Shown here: in pieces, positions 9,341 through 17,714 of the stretch | Position numbering within the stretch: the stretch's first letter is position 1 | Layout: every line of letters starts with the position of its first letter | Origin: Duganella sp. CF458 | GTDB lineage: Bacteria > Pseudomonadota > Gammaproteobacteria > Burkholderiales > Burkholderiaceae_D | Length of the DNA: 64,000 nucleotides | Assembly (NCBI RefSeq): GCF_900113115.1 | Contig: NZ_FOOF01000003.1 | Coordinates: forward strand, 248,001-312,000 | Reading direction: 5' to 3' | Notes under the pieces: model-generated | Seen by the model: only the letters and a program-made list of their open reading frames with translations | What the model was told of the DNA's origin: nothing | The model's database searches: none | Program-made: the position numbers and the translations under genes

Positions 9341-9514
9341 TCAAGGCGTCAGTGCGTCGACCACGCGGTTGAACACGTCAGTCAGCTCGGTCGAGACGCT
9401 GGTCATGGCCGTGCCTACTGCCAGTGCAATCAGCGACGCGATCAGGCCATACTCGATTGCCGTCACGCCCCGCTCATCCCTGATGAAACGCCTCACTGCA
9501 GAAAGTGCTTTCAT
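9341..9514 (-). CDS. flp: Flp-type major pilin
   Basis: A 57-residue class IVb pilin, the structural subunit of the Tad pilus. The short basic leader ends in DERG and cleavage would be before VTAIEYGLIA; the Glu-Tyr pair after the site is the Flp signature. The following helix is strongly hydrophobic. The start at 9514 is set by AAGGAG 7-12 bases upstream; the frame is open further upstream but that part is not pilin-like. It is the first gene of the minus-strand pilus operon and probably the most highly expressed. Confidence 0.96.
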   Translation of the reverse strand: MKALSAVRRFIRDERGVTAIEYGLIASLIALAVGTAMTSVSTELTDVFNRVVDALTP

Positions 9515-9615
9515 GATGATCTCCTTCGCTAGGAAAACTCTGACACCTGGGCTGCGCATCATTGACTTCACTATAGGAGCCATTCCTACGAGCAAGTTGA
9601 TATTGCGCAAGCTTT

Positions 9616-9643
9616 CCGCACAGAACTTTTTCTCACTGTGCGG
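9616..9643. promoter_or_regulatory. Inverted repeat upstream of flp
   Basis: CCGCACAG (9616-9623) and CTGTGCGG (9636-9643) form a perfect 8-bp inverted repeat with a 12-base AT-rich spacer, about 100 bases upstream of the flp start. It could be an operator or an RNA hairpin. No other role is visible in this 297-base gap between flp and the diguanylate cyclase gene. Confidence 0.4.
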
Positions 9644-9719
9644 TGTTCTATGTCACACTGGAGGTATGGGAGGGGTGTTGCAATGAGGTTGCGTTTTGCA
9701 TGAAACCACGCAAAGTTAA

Positions 9720-9748
9720 TTGCCGAGAATGCAAAAAAGATTTATCCT
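9720..9748 (+). promoter_or_regulatory. Candidate sigma-70 promoter for the diguanylate cyclase gene
   Basis: TTGCCG (9720-9725), a 17-base spacer, and TATCCT (9743-9748) lie 63 bases before the ATG at 9812. Spacing is ideal but the -10 box is only a moderate match, so this is a prediction. Confidence 0.35.
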
Positions 9749-9811
9749 GATCAGCTATTCTTTAGAAAGCCCCTTGCTTTGCCGCTGAGCGCCTAGTTAC
9801 CGGACACTCAC

Positions 9812-10858
9812 ATGGATTCCCTTCTGAAACATATGGTGGACATGACCGGCCACCGCGATCACACGATGCTCGACATCTCGGTGATCTCGGCGGTAGCGGA
9901 ATTGGCGTCCGCCACGCAGGCACGCGTGCTGAGCATCGTCAATGTGCGAGGCCAGCTGTATGTACGTGCGCGCGCCGTGATCGAGCAAGGCCGCCCTGCG
10001 CGCATGGAGGACTACATGGACCCGGCCATTGCGGGCGACCCGGTCAGCAACTTCCCTGCCCTGGCGCGCTGCCTGGCCCACCATGAATCGAGCGCAGACT
10101 ACATGTCGCCCGAGGGTGAGCACACACTCTGGCTACCGATCTGGATGGGCGACAAGGCCGACACTTGCCTGGAAATCATCAATCCGACCCCGTACACCAG
10201 CGACACCATCCATATCATTGGCGGCATTGTCAGCGTGTACCGCAATTTCCAGAACCTGCTCGATTACAGCGAGCGCGACTCGCTGACGGGCCTGCTGAAC
10301 CGCAAGACCTTCGACGACCAGTTGGCCAAGATGCTGCAGGCCTCAGCCGAGCACGACGTGCTAGCGCTGCCGCCGGACGGCCACGAGCGCCGCACGCCGC
10401 AGGAGCAGGAAAAACAATGGCTGGCGGTGGTCGATGTCGACCATTTCAAGGCAGTTAACGACAAATTCGGGCATTTATACGGCGATGAAGTGTTGATCCT
10501 GATCGCCAACCTGCTGCAATCCTCGTTCCGCGCGCAGGACCGCGTGTTCCGTTTCGGCGGCGAGGAATTCGTGGTGCTGCTGCGCTCTTCCACCCTGGAT
10601 AACGCCAAGAAGATCATCGAACGCTTCAGGATGAACGTGGAACAGCACGAGTTCCCGCAAGTGGGGCAGGTCACGGTGAGCGTCGGCTTCGTCAGCATCA
10701 GCGCCTATGAAGCGCCGGTAATCATCCTCGGCCGTGCCGACCAGGCGCTGTACTACGCCAAGAGCCATGGCCGCAATATGGCGTGCCATTACGACGAGCT
10801 GGTCAGCGGCGGCCAGTTGCAGACCGTCGAATCGAACGATACCGCCGAATTCTTCTGA
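9812..10858 (+). CDS. GGDEF diguanylate cyclase with intact product-inhibition site
   Basis: A 348-residue soluble protein making c-di-GMP from two GTP. The N-terminal half (about 1-155) is GAF-like in appearance, with no membrane segment. The C-terminal GGDEF domain has the active site GGEEF at 249-253, and the inhibitory I-site RAQD at 240-243 is exactly five residues before it, so feedback inhibition is expected. The insert PPDGHERRTPQEQEKQ lengthens the domain between its first helix and the DVDHFK block. It is convergent with a c-di-GMP phosphodiesterase gene 9 bases away and next to the pilus operon. Confidence 0.95.
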   Translation: MDSLLKHMVDMTGHRDHTMLDISVISAVAELASATQARVLSIVNVRGQLYVRARAVIEQGRPARMEDYMDPAIAGDPVSNFPALARCLAHHESSADYMSPEGEHTLWLPIWMGDKADTCLEIINPTPYTSDTIHIIGGIVSVYRNFQNLLDYSERDSLTGLLNRKTFDDQLAKMLQASAEHDVLALPPDGHERRTPQEQEKQWLAVVDVDHFKAVNDKFGHLYGDEVLILIANLLQSSFRAQDRVFRFGGEEFVVLLRSSTLDNAKKIIERFRMNVEQHEFPQVGQVTVSVGFVSISAYEAPVIILGRADQALYYAKSHGRNMACHYDELVSGGQLQTVESNDTAEFF

Positions 10859-10867
10859 GGTTCAGGC

Positions 10868-12088
10868 TCAGGCCAGCGTCAGGAAGCGCATCGGGTCCAC
10901 CTGCCATTTCGCCGCCGATTCATGGCCGACGATCTTGTCGCCGCCGCCAAAACCCAGGCCGCGCGACAGGTCGACAGTTTCCGGCTTGATGTACACATTG
11001 TTTTTCGTATTGAAGAACACGTTCACCTTCGGCGCCAGCAAGTTGCTTTCGTGCGGCTCGACCACCACGCCGAGACGGCCCGATTCCAGCATCACCAGGG
11101 TACCAACCGGGTAGATGCCGACGCAGCGCATGAATTCCTGCACCAGCTGCGGATTGAAATGGTGCTTGCTCCACTCGTAGATCTTGCGCAGGGCGGCCGC
11201 TGCCGGCAGTCCCTTGTGATAGACGCGGTCTGCCGTAATCGCGTCGTAAACGTCGACAATTGCCGCCATCTGCGCGATTTCGCTGATTTCGTCCCCCGCC
11301 AGTTTGTCCGGGTAACCGGTGCCGTCACGCCGCTCGTGGTGGTGCAGCGTAATGTCCAGCGCCAGTGCCGGCACCTCGGGGGACTGCTTCAGGATGTTGA
11401 AGCCATCCACTGGGTGCTTCTTGATGATGGTGAATTCTTCATCGGTCAGCGGGCCCGGCTTGTTCAGGATCGCGTCCGGCACCAGGGCCTTGCCGGTATC
11501 GTGCAGCAAGCCGCCAAGGCCGGCTTCGCGGATGATGTCCTGGTCCAGGTTGCGCGCATTGGCGAACGCCACCAACAAGGCGCACACGCTGACCGAATGC
11601 AGGAAGGTGTAATCGTCCTTGGACTTGATGCGCAGCAGGCCCAGCAAGGCGCCCGGGTTGCGCAAGATCGATTCGGTGATGTTCTGCACCACCGGCTGCA
11701 CGGAACCGATTTCGATTGCCTTGCCGAGACGGGCATCGGCCATCACATTGCGCACCACCCCGGCAGCCTGCGTGCGGATCTGTGCCGCGCGCTGCAACTC
11801 TTCACCCAGGGAAGTCCGGATGATGCGCGACGGCTCTTTGGCGATCGCTTCGACTTCGCGCTCGGTCGCGGCCTGGGCCTCGGCCAGCGACGGCGCATCC
11901 TCCACGTCCAGCCCTTTGGACGCGTCGATCACCACGTCGTGGATGCCGGCCTGGATGATTTTCTGGATCTGCTCCTGGCTCGAAATCTCGAAGCGGTTGC
12001 GGACAAACGGGTGGGTCATCCAGTCACAGCTCAGGTCGTGGATATACATGCCGACCTTTAACTGCGCCGAATCGACTTTCTTTAACAT
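10868..12088 (-). CDS. HD-GYP c-di-GMP phosphodiesterase with DUF3391 N-domain
   Basis: A 406-residue protein. Residues 1 to about 135 match the DUF3391 N-terminal domain (KVGMYIHDLSCDWMTHPF). The HD-GYP domain (about 150-340) keeps the HD dyad (LLHDTGK, H196-D197) and the GYP signature (HHERRDGTGYP, 250-260), so it is expected to hydrolyse c-di-GMP through pGpG to GMP. The ATG at 12088 has no strong ribosome site. It is convergent with the diguanylate cyclase gene, giving a make/break pair. Confidence 0.95.
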   Translation of the reverse strand: MLKKVDSAQLKVGMYIHDLSCDWMTHPFVRNRFEISSQEQIQKIIQAGIHDVVIDASKGLDVEDAPSLAEAQAATEREVEAIAKEPSRIIRTSLGEELQRAAQIRTQAAGVVRNVMADARLGKAIEIGSVQPVVQNITESILRNPGALLGLLRIKSKDDYTFLHSVSVCALLVAFANARNLDQDIIREAGLGGLLHDTGKALVPDAILNKPGPLTDEEFTIIKKHPVDGFNILKQSPEVPALALDITLHHHERRDGTGYPDKLAGDEISEIAQMAAIVDVYDAITADRVYHKGLPAAAALRKIYEWSKHHFNPQLVQEFMRCVGIYPVGTLVMLESGRLGVVVEPHESNLLAPKVNVFFNTKNNVYIKPETVDLSRGLGFGGGDKIVGHESAAKWQVDPMRFLTLA

Positions 12089-12157
12089 GGTGAGGCTCGC
12101 GAGATAAATCCGTGAAGAACGTTAGAATAAGTATACACAATGTTATCCTACGGGAAT

Positions 12158-13090
12158 ATGGAACTTCGCCAACTGCGCTATTTTGTTGCAATCGTCGACC
12201 ACGGATCGTTGTCGCGCGCCGCCTTGGTATTGCACGTTGCGCAACCCGCCCTGACCCAGCAATTGCGCCAGCTTGAAGAAGAACTGGGCGCCCAGCTCTT
12301 GCACCGCAGTGCCCAAGGCGTCGTCAGCACCGATGCCGGCAAAGTGTTTTACGACCATGCCCAGGCGATCTTGAAGCAGGTGGCCGACGCCCGCTCCGCC
12401 GTTACCCAGTCGGCCCGCCCGTCGGGCAGCGTCACCATGGGCTTGCCGCACAGTATTTCCGGTGCCCTGGCGCTGCCCCTGTTGACCGCTGCCCGCGAGC
12501 AATATCCCGACATTACGCTGCAGTTGACCGAAGAACTGACCGGAAACCTGGCAGAACAGCTCAAAAGCGGACGCGTCAACCTGGCCGTGCTGTTCGACGA
12601 CGGCCAGTTGACTCCGTTCTCCACCACCCCATTGGCGGAAGAAGAACTGCGCTTCATTTGCCGCCATGACGCGGTGTGGTTCAGCGACAACGAAAGCGTC
12701 ACGCTGCAGCAAGCCCTGAACACCACATTAATATTGCCTGGACTGCAACACGGCGTGCGGCCACGCATCGAAGCCATCGCGCGCGCCGCCGGCCTGTCCA
12801 TCGGAAATGTCATCGAAATCAACTCGATCGCCATCCTGAAGTCCGCCATCATGGCCGGCATGGGCGCGACCATCCTGCCGGTAGCGCCGGTCCTGCCGGA
12901 AATCGAACTTGGCCAGATGCGCAGCGTGCGGATCAACAACCCCGCCATCAGTCGCACTGTGGTGTTGTGCGCCTCCCGCAATATCCCCCTGACCAACGCC
13001 GCCAACGCGATCGCCGCGCTGACCCAACAAGTGGCGACCGACCTCTGCCAGCGCAATACCTGGCCTGGTGCCCGTTTGCTTTCCAACTGA
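12158..13090 (+). CDS. LysR-family transcriptional regulator
   Basis: A 310-residue LysR-type regulator. The winged helix covers about 1-60 (ELRQLRYFVAIVDHGSLSRA, VAQPALTQQLRQLEEELG) and the co-inducer binding domain about 90-295. The overall look is of the Nac/Cbl-like LysR group, but the target cannot be read from sequence. I chose the ATG at 12158 (MELRQLRYF); an in-frame ATG at 12140 would add six residues. It is divergent from the HD-GYP gene and convergent with an orphan binding-protein gene. Confidence 0.92.
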   Translation: MELRQLRYFVAIVDHGSLSRAALVLHVAQPALTQQLRQLEEELGAQLLHRSAQGVVSTDAGKVFYDHAQAILKQVADARSAVTQSARPSGSVTMGLPHSISGALALPLLTAAREQYPDITLQLTEELTGNLAEQLKSGRVNLAVLFDDGQLTPFSTTPLAEEELRFICRHDAVWFSDNESVTLQQALNTTLILPGLQHGVRPRIEAIARAAGLSIGNVIEINSIAILKSAIMAGMGATILPVAPVLPEIELGQMRSVRINNPAISRTVVLCASRNIPLTNAANAIAALTQQVATDLCQRNTWPGARLLSN

Positions 13091-13109
13091 ATTATTTACG
13101 GCCGGGTTC

Positions 13110-13145
13110 GTGTCCCATTTCGGGTGTGACCCCATGGTGGGACAC
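13110..13145. terminator. Nested inverted repeat between convergent genes
   Basis: GTGTCCCA (13110-13117) pairs with TGGGACAC (13138-13145), and inside it GGGT (13122-13125) pairs with ACCC (13129-13132). It lies between the convergent LysR and binding-protein genes and may act as a bidirectional terminator, although no T-run follows. Its sequence resembles the GTGTCAGACCC palindromes found at 17610 and 21018. Confidence 0.5.
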
Positions 13146-13158
13146 GGGCTGGGCTGTG

Positions 13159-13887
13159 TTAGGTCAGCTTATGTCTTGCCAGAATGCGGCGCAAGGTGCC
13201 GTCAGCGCGCATGTTGTCTAACGCGCGCTGGAACAGGGCGCTGTCGGTGTCGTCGAAGTCCAGGGATCCTGCCAACCAGGCCGTGGTGGTGCGTACCGGG
13301 GCGCTGGTTTCGAAGTCGCCTGCATCCGAGCCGTGCCCTTTCAGGGACGCGGCGATGATGCGGCGCTCGCCAAACGCCGCGTCGGCCATGCCGCCCAGCA
13401 GGAAGCGGTGCACTTCGTCGATCGAACTGGCTTCGACAAAGCGCGTGAAACCCTGCTCTTTCAGGATAGCGGCCTGGGCGGCGCCGCGCAGCAGGGCGAT
13501 GCGCTTGCCCTTCATCTGTTCCACCGGCAGCAGCTTGCCGCGCACGGCCAGCAAGACATAATTCTCGTCCAACAGCGGCACCAGCCAGCGGTAGTGCGCT
13601 TCACGCTCGGATAGTCGGGTCAGCGGGTAGATGGCGGTGGCTGGCATGGTGGTGGCCAGGAACTGCGCGCGGCGCCAGGGTACGAACTGGGTCGCAGGCT
13701 TCAGGCCGGCCCGCTGGCACAACTCCGCCACGATCTCCTGCAAGGCGCCCTGATCGCCGCTTTCATGTACCAGCGAGGGCAAGTGGCTGGTTACCAATTG
13801 CATCTTGCGCGCCACGCCGGCCAAGGCCAGCGCCGGGCTGGCTAAGCACACTGCTGCCGCCACCAGAATTGTTCGTCGAGCCATCAT
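13159..13887 (-). CDS. Periplasmic amino-acid-type substrate-binding protein (SBP family 3)
   Basis: A 242-residue protein with a Sec signal peptide (about 1-23, ending ALALAG) and the alpha/beta pattern of the family 3 solute-binding fold (VPWRRAQFLATTMPATAIYPLTR, KGKRIALLRGAA, ADAAFGERRII). No ABC permease or ATPase gene is adjacent, so the partner is elsewhere or the protein acts as an orphan receptor. The ATG at 13887 is followed at once by a second ATG at 13884; the ribosome site is weak. Confidence 0.82.
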   Translation of the reverse strand: MMARRTILVAAAVCLASPALALAGVARKMQLVTSHLPSLVHESGDQGALQEIVAELCQRAGLKPATQFVPWRRAQFLATTMPATAIYPLTRLSEREAHYRWLVPLLDENYVLLAVRGKLLPVEQMKGKRIALLRGAAQAAILKEQGFTRFVEASSIDEVHRFLLGGMADAAFGERRIIAASLKGHGSDAGDFETSAPVRTTTAWLAGSLDFDDTDSALFQRALDNMRADGTLRRILARHKLT

Positions 13888-13917
13888 TTTTTCTTATACC
13901 CCCATCCCCAAACCGTA

Positions 13918-13933
13918 TTTCCGTATACGTAAA
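13918..13933. promoter_or_regulatory. Candidate operator upstream of the indolepyruvate oxidoreductase gene
   Basis: A 16-base near-palindrome centred on GTATAC (arms TTTCCGTA and TACGTAAA, one mismatch) lies in the 175-base divergent gap between the binding protein and the oxidoreductase gene. It resembles a regulator site, but the regulator is unknown. Confidence 0.35.
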
Positions 13934-14062
13934 GTAACCCGTAAACTTAAAAGTTGAAAAGGCTTGCACACCCGCAGGCATTGTGACTTAGGCAAGGACG
14001 CGCTTACCCGGCGCCGACCAATGCCAGGCACGCACCGAATCATGATTTTGGAGACAGCCACC

Positions 14063-17000
14063 ATGCCAGACGGCAGCAACTCGCCTGTACTAAACGACGT
14101 CACCCTCGACGACAAATTCACTTCCACCACCGGTAAAGTCTTCCTGTCCGGCATCCAGGCGCTGGTGCGCCTGCCAATGATGCAGCAATTGCGCGATGCG
14201 CGCGACGGCTTGAGCACCGGCGGTTTCATCTCCGGCTACCGCGGCTCTCCGCTGGGCGGCCTGGATGAGACGTTGTGGAAGGCGCAAAAGCACCTGGAAC
14301 AGCACAATGTGCAATTCGTCCCAGGCGTGAATGAGGACCTGGCGGCGACTGCCGTCTGGGGCTCGCAGCAGGTTGACCTGATTGGCCCGGCCAAGTACGA
14401 CGGCGTGTTCGCGATGTGGTACGGCAAGGGCCCGGGCGTGGACCGCTGCGGCGACGTCTTCAAGCACATGAACCATGCCGGTACGTCCAAGAACGGCGGC
14501 ATCCTGCTGGTGGCCGGCGACGACCACGGTGCTTACTCGTCCACCCTGCCGCACCAGTCGGACCACATCTTTTCCGCCTGCATGATCCCGGTACTGTATC
14601 CATGCAATGTGCAGGAATACATCGACCTCGGTATCCACGGCTGGGCCATGTCGCGCTTCTCCGGTTGCGCCGTCGCCTTCAAGGCGCTGGCGGACACCGT
14701 GGAGTCGAGCGCTTCGATCGATGCCGATCCGTTCCGCGTTGAGGTGAAGATCCCGAAAGACTTCGTGATGCCGGAAGGCGGCCTGAATGCCCGCCTGTCC
14801 TCGATCCCGCTGGGCCAGCAAGCGCGCAACCAGGAAGCGCTGATGCAGGACTACAAAATCTACGCGGCCCTGGCTTACGCTCGCGAGAACAAGCTGAATC
14901 ACACCACCATCGATTCCAAGGACGCCAAGCTGGGCATCATCGCCTCCGGCAAGTCCTACCTGGACGTGCTGGAAGCGCTGGAAGAACTGGGCATCGACGA
15001 AGCCATGGCCGCCAAGGTTGGCCTGCGCCTGTTCAAGGTCTCCATGCCATGGCCGCTGGAGCCGGACTCGGTGCGTGAATTCGCACAGGGCCTGGACGAA
15101 ATCCTGGTGGTGGAAGAGAAGCGCCAGTTCGTCGAATACCAGCTGAAGGAACAGCTGTACAACTGGCGCGACGACGTGCGTCCGCACATCATCGGCAAGT
15201 TCGACGACAAGGGCGAGTGGGTTGCCCCGCGCGGCGAATGGCTGTTGCCGCCGAAAGCGGACTTCTCGGTATCGCAAGTGGCGCGCGTGATTGCGAGCCG
15301 CGTGGCGCGCTACATCGCCGACGCTTCGATCCAGGACCAGATCAAGGCCCGCCTGTCCTTCCTGGAAGCGAAAGACGCCGTGCTGAAGAAGGCGATCGAG
15401 ACGCCGTTCCGCCCGGCTTTCTACTGCTCCGGCTGCCCGCACAACACTTCGACCAAGGTACCGGAAGGTTCCTTCGCGCTGGCCGGCATCGGCTGCCACG
15501 TGATGGCAACTTCGATCTACCCTGAGATGAACAAGCTGACCACGCATATGGGCGGCGAAGGCACGCCGTGGATCGGCCAGGCGGCATTCAGCAAAGTGCC
15601 GCACGTATTCCAGAACCTGGGCGACGGCACTTACTTCCACTCCGGCTATCTGGCGATCCGCGCCGCCGTTGCTGCGAAAGTCAACATCACCTATAAGATC
15701 CTGTACAACGACGCCGTGGCCATGACCGGCGGCCAGCCGGTCGACGGCACCGTGTCGGTGCCGATGATCGCGCAGCAGATGGCGGCCGAAGGCATCAAAC
15801 GCATCGCGCTGGTGACTGAAGACCTGTCGCGCTACACCGACCGTTCCGCCCTGCCTTCCATCGTTTCCCTGCATGACCGCAAGGAGATGGATGCCGTGCA
15901 GCGCGAACTGCGTGAGCTGCCTGGCTGCACCGTCATCATCTACGACCAGACTTGCGCCGCCGAGAAGCGCCGCCGCCGCAAGAAGGGCGAGTTCGCTGAC
16001 CCGAACAAGCGCATGGTCATCAACGAAGCCGTATGCGAAGGCTGCGGCGATTGCGGCATCCAGTCCAACTGTGTGTCGATCCTGCCGAAGGAAACTGAAT
16101 TCGGCCGCAAGCGCACCATCGACCAGTCGAGCTGCAACAAGGACTACTCGTGCACCAAGGGCTTCTGCCCATCCTTCGTCACCGTCGAAGGCGGCACGCT
16201 GAAGAAGACCAAGACCGGCACCGCGAAGACCGACGACTGGGGCGATGTCCCGCCACCAGTACTGCCAAGTATCGAGCAGCCATACAACATCCTGATCAAC
16301 GGTATCGGCGGTACCGGCGTGATTACCGTCGGCGCGCTGATGGGCATGGCCGCGCACCTGGAAGGTAAAGGCGCCTCGGTGCTGGACATGACCGGCATGT
16401 CGCAGAAGAACGGCTCCGTGACTTCCCACGTCAAAGTGGCGAAGACCCCGGCCCACCTGCGCGCGCAACGCATCGCCACCGGCGAAGCGGACCTGATCCT
16501 GGGCTGCGACATGCTGACCTCCGGCGCCTACGACGCCGTATCGAAGATGCGCCCGGGCCGCACCTTCGCCATCGTCAACCAGCATGAGCAGCCGCCAGGC
16601 ACCTTCGCGCAGAACGCCGACTGGCAGTATCCGGCTGAAAGCGTGGAAGCGCTGATCACCGAATCCGTCGGCGGCGCGCAGTCTGTGGACTTCATCAACG
16701 CCACCAAGCTGGCGACTGCACTGATGGGCGACTCGATTGCGTCCAACCTGTTCATGATGGGCTACGCCTTCCAGAAGGGCCGCATTCCGCTGAGCGAAGC
16801 CGCCCTGCTGCGTGCCATCGAGCTGAATGGCGTGGCCGTTGAGTCGAACAAGAAGAGCTTCCTGTGGGGCCGTCGCGCCGCTGTCGACTTCAAGCGCGTG
16901 GAAAAGATCGCAACCCCGACCCAGGCCGTCGTGGTGCAGATGCCACAGTCGTTGGAAAACGTGATCAAGAAGCGCGTTGAGTTCCTGACCGCTTACCAGG

Positions 17001-17596
17001 ACGCTGCTTACGCCGCGACTTATGAAGACCTGGTGCAGCAAGTGCGTTCGAAAGAGACCCTGCTGGGCCTGGGCAACAAGCTGTCGACCGCGGTGGCCAA
17101 GTCGCTGTTCAAGCTGATGTCCTATAAAGATGAATATGAGGTGGCGCGCCTGTACACCGATGGCCGCTTCGTCGAGCAGCTGAAGACCCAGTTTGAAGGC
17201 GATTTCTCGCTGAAATTCAACCTGGCGCCGCCGCTGTTCGCGAAGAAGGATGCCAAGGGCCACCTGGTCAAGGCGGAATATGGTTCGTGGATGTGGAAGG
17301 CGTTCACCCTGCTGGCCAGGTTCAAGGGCCTGCGTGGCGGCACTTTCGATATCTTCGGCTATACCGAGGAGCGTAAGATGGAACGCGCGCTGATCACCGA
17401 GTTCCGCGGCGTTATTGCTGAGCTGCTGGGTGGGCTGTCTGCTGCGAACCATGAACAGGCGGTGGCGCTCGCCAATTTGCCGGAGAAGATTCGTGGCTTT
17501 GGCCATGTGAAGGAAAAGGCTGTGGCCGAGTATCAGGTGAATAAGGCGAAGTTGATGGCTGTGTTCAAAGACGGCTCTCACGCACACGCTGCCTGA
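14063..17596 (+). CDS. Indolepyruvate ferredoxin oxidoreductase family protein (fused alpha/gamma type)
   Basis: A 1177-residue fused 2-oxoacid:acceptor oxidoreductase. Family members decarboxylate aryl or branched 2-oxoacids such as indolepyruvate to acyl-CoA with thiamine diphosphate and iron-sulfur clusters. An N-terminal pyrimidine-binding region (about 25-330), a C-terminal thiamine-diphosphate region with GIGCHVMA and GDGTYFHSG (about 460-640), a ferredoxin motif CEGCGDC at 658-664 with C670, and a gamma domain (GIGGTGVITVGALMGMAA, about 750-940) are seen. The start at 14063 follows TTGGAGAC; an ATG at 14042 in frame is the alternative. The following icmF suggests a role in amino-acid-derived acyl-CoA metabolism. 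Confidence 0.93.
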   Translation: MPDGSNSPVLNDVTLDDKFTSTTGKVFLSGIQALVRLPMMQQLRDARDGLSTGGFISGYRGSPLGGLDETLWKAQKHLEQHNVQFVPGVNEDLAATAVWGSQQVDLIGPAKYDGVFAMWYGKGPGVDRCGDVFKHMNHAGTSKNGGILLVAGDDHGAYSSTLPHQSDHIFSACMIPVLYPCNVQEYIDLGIHGWAMSRFSGCAVAFKALADTVESSASIDADPFRVEVKIPKDFVMPEGGLNARLSSIPLGQQARNQEALMQDYKIYAALAYARENKLNHTTIDSKDAKLGIIASGKSYLDVLEALEELGIDEAMAAKVGLRLFKVSMPWPLEPDSVREFAQGLDEILVVEEKRQFVEYQLKEQLYNWRDDVRPHIIGKFDDKGEWVAPRGEWLLPPKADFSVSQVARVIASRVARYIADASIQDQIKARLSFLEAKDAVLKKAIETPFRPAFYCSGCPHNTSTKVPEGSFALAGIGCHVMATSIYPEMNKLTTHMGGEGTPWIGQAAFSKVPHVFQNLGDGTYFHSGYLAIRAAVAAKVNITYKILYNDAVAMTGGQPVDGTVSVPMIAQQMAAEGIKRIALVTEDLSRYTDRSALPSIVSLHDRKEMDAVQRELRELPGCTVIIYDQTCAAEKRRRRKKGEFADPNKRMVINEAVCEGCGDCGIQSNCVSILPKETEFGRKRTIDQSSCNKDYSCTKGFCPSFVTVEGGTLKKTKTGTAKTDDWGDVPPPVLPSIEQPYNILINGIGGTGVITVGALMGMAAHLEGKGASVLDMTGMSQKNGSVTSHVKVAKTPAHLRAQRIATGEADLILGCDMLTSGAYDAVSKMRPGRTFAIVNQHEQPPGTFAQNADWQYPAESVEALITESVGGAQSVDFINATKLATALMGDSIASNLFMMGYAFQKGRIPLSEAALLRAIELNGVAVESNKKSFLWGRRAAVDFKRVEKIATPTQAVVVQMPQSLENVIKKRVEFLTAYQDAAYAATYEDLVQQVRSKETLLGLGNKLSTAVAKSLFKLMSYKDEYEVARLYTDGRFVEQLKTQFEGDFSLKFNLAPPLFAKKDAKGHLVKAEYGSWMWKAFTLLARFKGLRGGTFDIFGYTEERKMERALITEFRGVIAELLGGLSAANHEQAVALANLPEKIRGFGHVKEKAVAEYQVNKAKLMAVFKDGSHAHAA

Positions 17597-17650
17597 AAAC
17601 CGGTAAACCGGTGTCAGACCCGCAGGGTCTGACACCGATCTGCCGGTTTT
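17596..17650 (+). repeat. GTGTCAGACCC palindrome, copy 1, with terminator-like outer arms
   Basis: GGTGTCAGACCC (17610-17621) and GGGTCTGACACC (17625-17636) form a perfect 12-bp stem with a GCA loop. Outer arms AAAACCGG (17596-17603) and CCGGTTTT (17643-17650) are also perfectly complementary. It begins at the stop codon of the oxidoreductase gene, so it probably also ends that transcript. The same core recurs at 21018. Confidence 0.75.
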
Positions 17651-17652
17651 GC

Positions 17653-17684
17653 TTGACTTGACGTTAACGTAAACGTCATATAAT
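17653..17684 (+). promoter_or_regulatory. icmF promoter with MerR-type operator in the spacer
   Basis: TTGACT (-35, 17653-17658) and a perfect TATAAT (-10, 17679-17684) are 20 bases apart. The whole spacer, 17659-17678, carries inverted arms TGACGT and ACGTCA around an 8-base centre. An over-long spacer filled by a palindrome is the mark of promoters untwisted by MerR-family activators. LiuR-type MerR regulators of branched-chain amino-acid catabolism are the most likely kind, but that is inference. Confidence 0.75.
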
Positions 17685-17714
17685 CAACATTCCCCGTTCC
17701 AAGGAACACAAAAC

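Noticed and set aside
14090..17635. Long open frame antisense to the indolepyruvate oxidoreductase gene
   Set aside because: High-GC codon bias leaves the complementary frame open; the product is His/Gln/Arg-rich low-complexity sequence with no family, while the plus-strand protein is clearly a known enzyme.
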